The notes under the pieces are model-generated. The model was not told the origin of the DNA and made no database searches. It worked only from the letters and a program-made list of their open reading frames with translations. Of a DNA stretch of 7,487 nt, positions 1 through 5,555 are shown piece by piece. Position 1 is the stretch's first letter, and each line of letters opens with the position of its first letter. This DNA comes from Spirochaetia bacterium (GTDB lineage: Bacteria; Spirochaetota; Spirochaetia; DTKZ01), in assembly GCA_031270615.1 (NCBI GenBank), contig JAISXE010000379.1, forward strand, positions 1 to 7,487. Reading direction: 5' to 3'. The position numbers and the translations under genes are program-made.

Positions 1-68
1 CCTGCCGCAGGCAGGCTGAGGAATTGGAGCGGAAAGCCCGGTTTTTTTGCGGCCCTGCCGCAAAAAAA
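1..68. repeat. Left-edge fragment of the dispersed palindromic repeat, inverted relative to copy 1
   Basis: Positions 20-41 are an exact reverse complement of 2327-2348, a 22-bp match, so this is a piece of the same family seen at 2289-2502 but in the opposite orientation. Positions 1-15 form a small imperfect palindrome (CCTGC ... GCAGG). Positions 42-53 and 57-68 form a perfect 12-bp inverted repeat, T7-GCGGC then GCCGC-A7, around the loop CCT. Because the T run precedes the stem and the A run follows it on both strands, this hairpin is not an intrinsic terminator. The element is cut by the window edge, so its full extent is unknown. Confidence 0.65.
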
Positions 69-133
69 TGTGCTAACTCGACCAATATGACCGAAAAAAA
101 GTAAACGCCGATGCCCTGCGCCGCCCCCTCCTC

Positions 134-163
134 TTGAAACCCCTCCCGCATCCGGTATATCAT
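134..163 (+). promoter_or_regulatory. Candidate sigma70-type promoter for aroB
   Basis: TTGAAA at 134-139 and TATCAT at 158-163 each match the sigma70 consensus at five of six positions, with an 18-bp spacer. A start site about seven bases past the -10 box would fall near 170, almost on the aroB ATG at 173. That would give a nearly leaderless message, consistent with the lack of a recognisable Shine-Dalgarno sequence before the ATG. Chance matches of this quality are common, so the call is tentative. Confidence 0.35.
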
Positions 164-172
164 TAACGGGTC

Positions 173-1228
173 ATGGAAAATATCGATGATTTTCCCGTAG
201 GGGGCAGAACAACCATGGTTTCCTGCGGCGCCGCATTGCCCTTGCTTAGGGGCGACCGGGACGTGCTGCATGTCTTTGACCGAAACACCTCGGCGCTGTT
301 CCCGCGCCTGCCGGAGGGGTCGGTCGTCCTGGCGCCGGGGGAGGACTCGAAAAACTGGGCCGGGGCCGAGGCGATTTTAAGCGCCGCCTTTGACCGGGGC
401 ATGGCGCGGGATTCGCTTTTTATTGCCGTGGGCGGGGGCATGGTCTGCGACCTTACGGCTTTCGCCGCTTCGGTTTTTATGCGCGGCGCGCGGCTGCGGC
501 TTCTGCCGACAACCCTGCTGGCAATGGTGGACGCTTCTTTCGGCGGCAAGACCGCCATCAACTTCGGGGGATGCAAAAACCTTGTGGGGACTTTTTACCC
601 CGCCGAAAGCATAACGCTTTCCACGGCCTTTCTGCGCAGCCTGCCCCGGCGGGAACTGCTCTGCGGGCTTGCCGAGATAGTGAAATACGCGATGCTGGGC
701 GACGCCGTTTTGTATGAAGACCTGCGGAAACGGGGCGAAGGTTTTTTCCCGCCCGAAGGGGGCCTGGGCGATGAGGCTTTTCTTCTGGACGTGCTGTGGC
801 GCACCCTGGAGGTGAAGGCCCGTTTCGTGCGGGAAGACCCGGAGGAACAAGGCCCGAGGGCCTATCTTAACCTGGGCCACACCTTTGGCCACGGCCTTGA
901 GGCCGCCACGGGCTTTGGCCGCTTTACCCACGGCGAGGCTGTCGCCTGGGGAATGATGCGGGCGCTCCGCGCGGGCCGGCGCTTGGGCATAACGGGGGAG
1001 CGTTATGCCCAAGAAGCCACGGCCTTTCTGAAAGCCCTGGGTTTTCCTGAAAAGGTCCGCGGCGTTTTGGCTGCGGACATCCTGCGGGCCATGGAAAAAG
1101 ACAAAAAAAAGAAGCAAGGGGAAATCCGCTTTGTCCTCCAGCGCGGGCCCTGCGACAACCTTACGCAAAGCCTGGACCCGGCCTTCGTGGCGGAAATCGT
1201 GGAGGATGGCCTTGAATGCAATGTATAA
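173..1228 (+). CDS. aroB: 3-dehydroquinate synthase
   Basis: This enzyme converts DAHP to 3-dehydroquinate, the second step of the shikimate pathway to aromatic amino acids, in the cytoplasm with NAD and a divalent metal. The 351-residue protein is close to the usual AroB length. Visible motifs are the dinucleotide-binding GGGMVCDLTAFAAS (87-100), LPTTLLAMVDASFGGKTAIN (111-130), KNLVGTFYP (135-143), AEIVKY (167-172), LGHTFGH (234-240) and HGEAVAWGM (253-261). By comparison with the Aspergillus AROM synthase domain, the metal ligands are expected to be Glu168, His236 and His253, all present. No strong Shine-Dalgarno precedes the ATG at 173. An in-frame ATG at 215 (residue 15) has a G-rich stretch upstream and is a possible alternative, but residues before it resemble the normal AroB N-terminus. 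No other shikimate genes are adjacent. The start is less certain than the family. Confidence 0.95.
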   Translation: MENIDDFPVGGRTTMVSCGAALPLLRGDRDVLHVFDRNTSALFPRLPEGSVVLAPGEDSKNWAGAEAILSAAFDRGMARDSLFIAVGGGMVCDLTAFAASVFMRGARLRLLPTTLLAMVDASFGGKTAINFGGCKNLVGTFYPAESITLSTAFLRSLPRRELLCGLAEIVKYAMLGDAVLYEDLRKRGEGFFPPEGGLGDEAFLLDVLWRTLEVKARFVREDPEEQGPRAYLNLGHTFGHGLEAATGFGRFTHGEAVAWGMMRALRAGRRLGITGERYAQEATAFLKALGFPEKVRGVLAADILRAMEKDKKKKQGEIRFVLQRGPCDNLTQSLDPAFVAEIVEDGLECNV

Positions 1229-1230
1229 AA

Positions 1231-1323
1231 GAAAACCACTGACGGCACAGACTTTTGTCCCGAAATTCATCTTCCCATCGGCCTCCCGGCCTGTCTCTCG
1301 TCCGTGAGGCCAGTGGTTTTTTT
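1231..1323 (+). terminator. Structured aroB-downstream spacer ending in a terminator-like stem and T run
   Basis: A ten-base arm AAAACCACTG (1232-1241) pairs perfectly with CAGTGGTTTT (1311-1320), which merges into a run of seven T (1317-1323). Inside the long loop, GGCCTC (1280-1285) pairs with GAGGCC (1306-1311), a stem that competes with the outer one by a single base. Either stem followed by the T tract could terminate transcription from aroB. The A-rich left side means it may also work on the other strand. The roughly 69-nt loop is unusually large for a simple terminator, so a small structured RNA or attenuator ahead of the hydrolase gene is an alternative. Confidence 0.5.
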
Positions 1324-1343
1324 CTGCACTATCATACACGATA

Positions 1344-1350
1344 AAGGAGG
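1344..1350 (+). promoter_or_regulatory. Shine-Dalgarno sequence of the metallo-hydrolase gene
   Basis: AAGGAGG lies eight bases before the ATG at 1359, an ideal spacing, and fixes the start of the exported hydrolase. The contrast with aroB, which lacks such a site, suggests independent translation. No convincing promoter was seen between 1229 and 1343. Confidence 0.8.
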
Positions 1351-1358
1351 GTGCGAGG

Positions 1359-2225
1359 ATGGGTTTGAGAAATGTTGTTGTGGTTTCTGTTTTGGTGGCG
1401 GGGGGCGTCCTGGCGGCGGGGGCGCAGGAAATCCTGACCTACAAGGTGGGGCGCTACGAGGTGAGCCTTCTTGTGGAACGCTCGGGCGCGGGGAACACGG
1501 GGATTCTTATTGGCGCGGACGAGGCCCTGCAAAAAAAACACATGCCGTCGGGGACCTACACATCGCAGGTCAATGTGTTTCTGATCAAGTCGCCGGAACG
1601 GGCGCTTGTCGTGGACACGGGCTTCGGCGCAAAGCTGTTTGACGGTTTGCAGAGCCTGGGGGTTGACCCGGCGGCGGTTGAGGCCGTCCTTCTGACGCAC
1701 ATGCACGGCGACCACATCGGCGGGCTTGCGAAAGACGGCAGGGCGGCGTTCCCCGGGGCGGAGGTTTTTCTTGCCGCGCGGGAAAAGGATTACTGGCTTC
1801 CCGCAAAGGCGAAGCCGCAGAATGACGGCGCGGCCCGGGCCCTTGCGCCTTACGCCGGAAAGGTAAAGACTTTTACCCCGGGCGAAATCGGCTCGCGCGT
1901 GGCGGAGCTTTTTCCGGGCGTCACGCCCATAGCGGCCTACGGCCACACTCCGGGGCACACGGCCTTTCTGGTGCGCTCCGAGGGGAAGAGCCTCCTTATC
2001 TGGGGCGACCTTGTGCACGTCATGGACATCCAGATCCCCGTGCCGGACATCAGCGTCACCTACGACGTTGACCCCGATGCGGCGCGGGTGACACGCAAAA
2101 AGATTTTCGACTACGCGGCGAAAAACAAAATCCCCATCACGGGAATGCACCTGGCCTCGCCGGGAATCGGCCTTCTGGAAGCCCTGCCCGAGGGAGGCTA
2201 CAGGTTTACTCCGGTGAAAAATTAG
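1359..2225 (+). CDS. Exported metallo-beta-lactamase-fold hydrolase, methyl parathion hydrolase-like
   Basis: The 288-residue protein begins with a short basic n-region and a hydrophobic core (residues 5-20), ending in AGA-QE near residue 23. That is a likely cleavable signal peptide placing the enzyme outside the cytoplasm. The mature part has the binuclear metal signature HMHGDH (His114, His116, Asp118, His119), then GHTPGH with His196, WGD with Asp217 and GMH with His264. These match the ligand order of the MBL superfamily. The segments around 196-220 (GHTPGHTAFLVRSEGKSLLI, WGDLVH) and the C-terminus (GMHLASPGIG ... GYRFTPV) resemble bacterial methyl parathion hydrolases, as recalled from family knowledge. 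Natural substrates of that family are poorly defined; esters or lactones are plausible. Organophosphate hydrolysis is not implied. Other MBL lactonases are the main alternative. The gene follows aroB but has its own strong ribosome binding site, with a terminator-like structure between them. Confidence 0.88.
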   Translation: MGLRNVVVVSVLVAGGVLAAGAQEILTYKVGRYEVSLLVERSGAGNTGILIGADEALQKKHMPSGTYTSQVNVFLIKSPERALVVDTGFGAKLFDGLQSLGVDPAAVEAVLLTHMHGDHIGGLAKDGRAAFPGAEVFLAAREKDYWLPAKAKPQNDGAARALAPYAGKVKTFTPGEIGSRVAELFPGVTPIAAYGHTPGHTAFLVRSEGKSLLIWGDLVHVMDIQIPVPDISVTYDVDPDAARVTRKKIFDYAAKNKIPITGMHLASPGIGLLEALPEGGYRFTPVKN

Positions 2226-2288
2226 GCGCCATCCTGGCTTTGCGGAGGAAGGGCGTTAGGCGTTATGCGCGAAGTTTGAAAACTTAAG

Positions 2289-2502
2289 AGATTTTGGGCG
2301 CCTCCCCTGCGCGCGGCGCGCAGGGGCCGGGCTTTCCGCTCCAATTCCGCAAGCCCGCCTATGGCGGGCTTGCGGAATTTCCGCTACAATCCCTGGCGCG
2401 TGGGCGGCAGACCGTTCTGTTTCACCAACACGGGGCTTTCAGCCCACGGCCTACTTGTACGGCCTTTTAAGAAAATTGCGACCAGCCCCTGGCGCGTGGG
2501 CG
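2289..2502 (+). repeat. Dispersed hairpin repeat, copy 1
   Basis: This copy starts with a 24-bp stretch (2289-2312) identical to 5256-5279 in copy 2. It contains the palindrome CCCCTGCGCGC/GCGCGCAGGGG (2304-2314, 2316-2326), the 22-bp block at 2327-2348 shared with the left edge, and a perfect 17-bp inverted repeat (2343-2359 and 2363-2379). A 95-bp unit at 2391-2485 then matches 5463-5555 closely, from CCCTGGCGC to TTGCGACCAG. A partial further unit begins at 2487. It sits between the 3' ends of the hydrolase gene and citF. No open frame in it looks like a protein gene, and no transposase is nearby. It may be a non-autonomous mobile element or a REP-like family. Confidence 0.8.
2343..2379. 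repeat. Perfect 17-bp inverted repeat with a 3-nt loop
   Basis: AATTCCGCAAGCCCGCC at 2343-2359 is followed by TAT and its exact reverse complement at 2363-2379. The resulting GC-rich hairpin would be very stable in RNA from either strand and could protect or end the converging hydrolase and citF transcripts. No T run follows on either side, so it is not a standard intrinsic terminator. It is a sub-part of repeat copy 1 and is missing from the corresponding place in copy 2. Confidence 0.85.
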
Positions 2503-2538
2503 TTTCGCCGGTCCTTTGTCTGTGTGGCCCGTGGTCCG

Positions 2539-3957
2539 TTATGCGCCAGCTGGCCTGCGGACCTGGCGGATCCCGTCGATAACCGTGCCGTCGCGGTACA
2601 GCACTTTTCCCACGATTTTTTCTTCCAAATCGGGCTTTTGGGGGATCCCGTTGGTTTCCTCGGCCATTTTCCGCAAATCGCCGATTTCCACAAGGGGAAG
2701 GCCCGCCCTCGCGAGCTGCTGCCTTAAATCCGCCCGCAGGGGATTAACGGCAATGCCGCACTGGGTAACCAAAACGTCCACCGTCTTGCCGGGGGTGGTA
2801 ACAGTAAGCACCTTCTCCACCACAATGGAAAGCCGGGCCCTGCTCAACGGCGCTATGACCAGCGCCAGCTTTGCCCCGGCGGCGACATCGCTGTGCCCGC
2901 CTGAGCCGCCGATTATATAGCCGCCCGAGTCGGTGTGGACATTGACATTGAAACCGCAGTCAATTTGCGTTGCCCCCAAAACGACAACATCCAGGGCCTC
3001 CGCGGCGCAGCTTTTTGCGCTGGGGCTTGCGTAATGGCTTGCGCTTATTTCGACATGCCGGGGGTTTGTCCGCAAAGACTCCACCGCCTTCAGGTCAAAG
3101 CACTGCACGTCCAGAATGCTTTCAAAGCAGCCCGCTTCCAGCATGTCCACAAGATAGCCCGTTGTTCCGCCCAAAGCGAAACTGCCCTGGATTTTCTTTT
3201 CCCGCATGATGTTCCGGACGTTCTGCGCCACCGCAAGGGAACCCCCTCCCGCGCCGGTCTGAAAGGAAAAGCCGTCTTTGAGAAAACCGGAAGCCGAAAT
3301 GACCTGCGTGGCCAGATCGGCAATGCGAAGCGCGACGGGGTCCCGCGTCATGCGCGTTGTGCCGGATACTATGCCCTGGGGGTCTCCTATCGCATCGACG
3401 CGCACCACATAATCGACATGGGCCTCGCTGATGGAATAATCCCGCAAAGGGTAGTCCACAAGGTTATCGGTAACCACCACGACTTTTTTTGCGTGCATGG
3501 CGTCCGCGAAAGCGTAGCCCAGGGACCCGCAGGCCGATTTGCCAAACCTGCCCGTGCAGTTTCCCGCGCTGTCTGACGAAGGGGCGGCGATGAAGGCCAC
3601 GTCAATAGGGGATTTCCCCGACTCAATATCGCTTGGCCGGCCCCCGTGCGTGCGGAAAATGACCGGCTTGTTTAAAACGCCCTCGCTGACGGCCCGGCCC
3701 ACCGTGGAACCCATGTAGTTGGCTTCCAGCCCCCCGACCACGCCGCTTCGCAGGTGGTGTATGAGCGGCGCGTGGGCGTCAAAAATGGAACTCGCGTTTA
3801 TCGTGAGGTTTCCGATTTTCAGTTTCGCGATTGCGTCCATAACCATATTCAAAACATAATCGCCGTTACGCAGATGGTGGTGAAAAGAAACCGTCATGCC
3901 GTCTTTCAGGCCGCTGGCGGTGACTGCCTCCCCAAGCGATGCTAGCAGCTTGCTCAT
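2539..3957 (-). CDS. citF: Citrate lyase alpha subunit (citrate:acetyl-ACP transferase)
   Basis: CitF swaps the acetyl group on the acyl carrier protein for citrate, forming citryl-ACP for CitE to cleave. The 472-residue sequence matches the family throughout: GLKDGMTVSFHHHLRNGDYV (16-35), FRTHGGRPSD (101-110), CGSLGYAF (143-150), SGTTRMT (198-204), FQTGAGGG (232-239) and GSGGHSD (351-357), ending with the conserved YRDGTVIDGIRQV. E. coli CitF is about 510 residues; the missing roughly 40 lie at the N-terminus. Here a TAG two codons upstream (3961-3963) prevents any extension, so the short N-terminus is genuine unless there is a sequencing error. The ATG overlaps the citE stop as ATGA, with a G-rich Shine-Dalgarno just upstream, indicating translational coupling. 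It is the last gene of the operon; citX and citG, often next, are absent and repeat copy 1 follows. Confidence 0.95.
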   Translation of the reverse strand: MSKLLASLGEAVTASGLKDGMTVSFHHHLRNGDYVLNMVMDAIAKLKIGNLTINASSIFDAHAPLIHHLRSGVVGGLEANYMGSTVGRAVSEGVLNKPVIFRTHGGRPSDIESGKSPIDVAFIAAPSSDSAGNCTGRFGKSACGSLGYAFADAMHAKKVVVVTDNLVDYPLRDYSISEAHVDYVVRVDAIGDPQGIVSGTTRMTRDPVALRIADLATQVISASGFLKDGFSFQTGAGGGSLAVAQNVRNIMREKKIQGSFALGGTTGYLVDMLEAGCFESILDVQCFDLKAVESLRTNPRHVEISASHYASPSAKSCAAEALDVVVLGATQIDCGFNVNVHTDSGGYIIGGSGGHSDVAAGAKLALVIAPLSRARLSIVVEKVLTVTTPGKTVDVLVTQCGIAVNPLRADLRQQLARAGLPLVEIGDLRKMAEETNGIPQKPDLEEKIVGKVLYRDGTVIDGIRQVRRPAGA

Positions 3958-4823
3958 GTCCTACCCCCTTGCAGCTCTTTGGCGGTTTCAAGCACTTTCC
4001 GCGCCCGCTCCACAATGGGGGCGTCGATCATTTTCCCTCCAAGGGAGATAGCCCCCTTGCCCTGTTTTTTCGCGGTTTCAATGGCCTCAAAAACCTGGTG
4101 CGCGTATTCGATTTCAGCGTCACTGGGGCTGAAAATCCCGTTGACGCAGTTCACATGCCGGGGCGATATAACGGCCTTTCCCGAAAAGCCGAAAGATTTC
4201 GCCAGAAGGGCGTCCTGCCGTAAACCCTCCATATCGTCAATAAGCGGGAAAGGCGTATCCAGCGCGTCAACCCCGGCTGCCCGCGCGGCGCAGACCAGCC
4301 TGTTCCGGGCATAGGCGATTTCCCCGCCTTCCCTGGTGCGCGGCGCCCGCAGATCCGCCGTCAGGTCCTCGGCACCCAAAAGCAGGGCGGCGATTCTTTC
4401 GTGGCAGGAGGCGATGGCAAAGGAGTTTTCCAGCCCCAGCGCCGTCTCGATCAGCGGTATAAGCATGACCCTTTTTGTGCTTCCACCCCTTTTTTCCGCC
4501 TCGTCCATTTTTGCCGCCAGTTTATGTATGCAGCCGGGATCGCTGACCTTTGTCGGCATCAGCGCGTCAGGCCCAAGGGGAACGATCTCCTCCACGTCCT
4601 TCTCCCAGAAAGACGTGTCAAGGGAGTTGATGCGGACAATGATTTCGCATTTTTCGAATTTGAGGCTGGATAAAGCGTGCCGAATCAGGATGCGCGCGGC
4701 GTCTTTCTCGTCCGGGGACACGGCGTCTTCCAAATCGAAAATAATACTGTCCGCGCCCAGATACCCCCCGTTTATCAGCATATTGGGATTGTTTCCCGGC
4801 AGGAAAAGCGCTGTCCGTCTCAT
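3954..4823 (-). CDS. citE: Citrate lyase beta subunit (citryl-ACP lyase)
   Basis: CitE splits citryl-ACP into oxaloacetate and acetyl-ACP in the cytoplasm, with a divalent metal. The 289-residue protein has the usual length and motifs of the HpcH/HpaI-CitE TIM-barrel family: LFLPGNNP (6-13), DLEDAVSP (30-37), the substrate-binding Arg64 in VRIN, PLIET with metal ligand Glu126, and GAEDLTADL (150-158) with Asp153 as the second expected metal ligand. SGKAVISPRHV (214-224) follows, and the tail ISLGGKMID is typical of true CitE. Stand-alone CitE-like proteins exist, but its position between citD and citF makes it the lyase subunit. It starts at the ATG overlapping the citD stop (ATGA) and ends overlapping the citF start in the same way. 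A run of eight G just upstream, inside citD, provides a Shine-Dalgarno but is also a slippage-prone tract. Confidence 0.96.
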   Translation of the reverse strand: MRRTALFLPGNNPNMLINGGYLGADSIIFDLEDAVSPDEKDAARILIRHALSSLKFEKCEIIVRINSLDTSFWEKDVEEIVPLGPDALMPTKVSDPGCIHKLAAKMDEAEKRGGSTKRVMLIPLIETALGLENSFAIASCHERIAALLLGAEDLTADLRAPRTREGGEIAYARNRLVCAARAAGVDALDTPFPLIDDMEGLRQDALLAKSFGFSGKAVISPRHVNCVNGIFSPSDAEIEYAHQVFEAIETAKKQGKGAISLGGKMIDAPIVERARKVLETAKELQGGRT

Positions 4824-5092
4824 GGCCCGTCCCCCCCCGCCGCGCGCAGAAGCGCCGTCTCCAGTCTGGCGCGGATAACGCAGTCCAGGGCGCCCCGGTC
4901 ATTTGCAAAAACGCGCACGTCGCCCACCTCCATTTCCCGCAGCACATCCATCACCGTCTTTTTTATGCTGTCGCCAAACTGGGTAAGCACGGTGGACTGC
5001 ACATCAATCTCAACCCCCGTGCCCGGGGAAACCTCCACATGAATATCGCTGGACTCCAACGTCCCCGCGATGGAATTTTTCACGATTCGCAT
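4820..5092 (-). CDS. citD: Citrate lyase acyl carrier protein (gamma subunit)
   Basis: CitD carries the 2'-(5''-phosphoribosyl)-3'-dephospho-CoA prosthetic group that shuttles acetyl and citryl groups between CitF and CitE. Starting at the ATG at 5092 gives 90 residues, a normal CitD length, and puts the attachment serine in GTLESSD at position 14, the number reported for the Klebsiella protein. Later family features are TVLTQFG and the C-terminal GALDCVIRARLETA. AGGAGG at 5103-5108 sits ten bases before this ATG. A GTG at 5143 in the same frame, also with a G-rich site upstream, would add 17 residues not expected in the family, so 5092 is preferred. It is the first gene of citDEF and lies downstream of a strong candidate promoter. 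Modification would need CitG, CitX and CitC activities, none of which is encoded in this window. Confidence 0.9.
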   Translation of the reverse strand: MRIVKNSIAGTLESSDIHVEVSPGTGVEIDVQSTVLTQFGDSIKKTVMDVLREMEVGDVRVFANDRGALDCVIRARLETALLRAAGGDGP

Positions 5093-5102
5093 ATACGTTA
5101 TG

Positions 5103-5108
5103 CCTCCT
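5103..5108 (-). promoter_or_regulatory. Shine-Dalgarno sequence deciding the citD start
   Basis: Read on the minus strand, AGGAGG lies ten bases before the ATG at 5092. It supports that start over the in-frame GTG at 5143, whose own upstream site is the weaker GGGAG. Family length and the Ser14 position agree with this choice. Confidence 0.7.
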
Positions 5109-5173
5109 ACAACGGATGTGCCTGCAATGCCTGGAACGGCCACACTGTCACTCCCTGCCGCCCGCCCTGATTT

Positions 5174-5184
5174 TTTCCCGGAAA
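5174..5184. promoter_or_regulatory. Small palindrome just after the predicted citD transcription start
   Basis: TTTCC-C-GGAAA is an exact 11-bp palindrome centred at 5179, a few bases downstream of the start site predicted from the promoter at 5195-5222 (about 5188). A repressor operator would be well placed here. With only one short palindrome and no regulator gene in the window, this is a suggestion. Confidence 0.25.
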
Positions 5185-5194
5185 CGTATTTTAA

Positions 5195-5222
5195 ATCATA
5201 TATAAAATCTGTTTTTTGTCAA
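5195..5222 (-). promoter_or_regulatory. Sigma70-type promoter of the citDEF operon
   Basis: On the minus strand, a perfect -35 box TTGACA (5222-5217) is followed after 16 bases by TATGAT (5200-5195), five of six matches to the -10 consensus, in a locally AT-rich tract. The start site would be near 5188, leaving a leader of about 96 nt before the citD ATG. It is the best promoter in the window and sits about 35 bp from the end of repeat copy 2, so the operon has its own promoter separate from the upstream glycosyltransferase gene. Confidence 0.75.
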
Positions 5223-5366
5223 ATATTCGTGAAGGGCCTGTGAAGCGTGGAAAGAAGATTTTGGGCGCCTCCCCTGCGCACTGCGCGCAGGGGTCGGGCT
5301 TTTCGGGGGTTCCGCCCTCCGCGTCTGCTTCGCAAGCCGCTCCGGGCCGCTTCGCGCCCCTACAAT

Positions 5367-5462
5367 CCCTGGCGCATGGGCGAGCAGCAATCCTGTCTTC
5401 AGGATTGCGACCAGCCCTGGCGCATGGGCGAGCAGCAATCCTGTCTTCAGGATTGCGACCAG
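5367..5462 (+). repeat. Tandem pair of 48-bp hairpin units (type A)
   Basis: Two exact 48-bp units each contain GCAATCCTG-TCTT-CAGGATTGC, a perfect 9-bp stem with a four-base loop (5387-5408 and 5435-5456). At each junction ACCAG-CC-CTGG can form a second short stem, so the array could fold as alternating hairpins. The absence of spacers between units rules out a CRISPR array. Confidence 0.9.
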
Positions 5463-5555
5463 CCCTGGCGCATGGGCGGCGGACCGCTTTGCTTTACCAA
5501 CACGGGGCTTCGCCCACGGCCCGCTTGTAGGGCCTTTTTGGAAAATCGCGACCAG
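5463..5555 (+). repeat. 93-bp variant repeat unit (type B), shared with copy 1
   Basis: This unit begins and ends like the 48-bp units but has a longer middle, and it aligns along its length with 2391-2485. The two share the 15-base run ACCAACACGGGGCTT. Internal stems are ATGGGCG with CGCCCA(C) and GGCCC-GCTTGTA-GGGCC; copy 1 has GGCCTAC-TT-GTA-C-GGCC at the same place. Type B therefore looks like the core of the dispersed element, with the short units added around it in copy 2. Confidence 0.8.

Larger units (their letters stand above)
2226..2538. other. Intergenic region between converging 3' ends, mostly repeat copy 1
   Basis: No gene is supported here. The first 60 bases hold only a small palindrome, AAGTTT/AAACTT at 2272-2285. 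The rest is the dispersed repeat described separately, followed by GC-rich sequence running into the citF stop at 2539-2541. No intrinsic terminator with a T tract was found for either converging gene, so the strong hairpins of the repeat are the only visible candidates for ending or stabilising both transcripts. Confidence 0.7.

Noticed and set aside
377..1339. Long antisense open frame opposite aroB
   Set aside because: It is a GC-rich shadow of aroB with no recognisable domain, and it crosses the terminator-like spacer.
1332..2150. Long antisense open frame opposite the metallo-hydrolase gene
   Set aside because: The composition is low-complexity, rich in Arg and His, as expected from reverse translation of a GC-rich gene. 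The sense frame has clear catalytic motifs and a signal peptide.
2935..3576. Plus-strand open frame inside citF
   Set aside because: It is antisense to a strongly conserved CitF, with no domain and no ribosome binding site.
5093..5143. 17-residue N-terminal extension of CitD from a GTG start
   Set aside because: It would make CitD longer than usual and shift the attachment serine from position 14. The ATG at 5092 has a better Shine-Dalgarno. It is kept only as an alternative.
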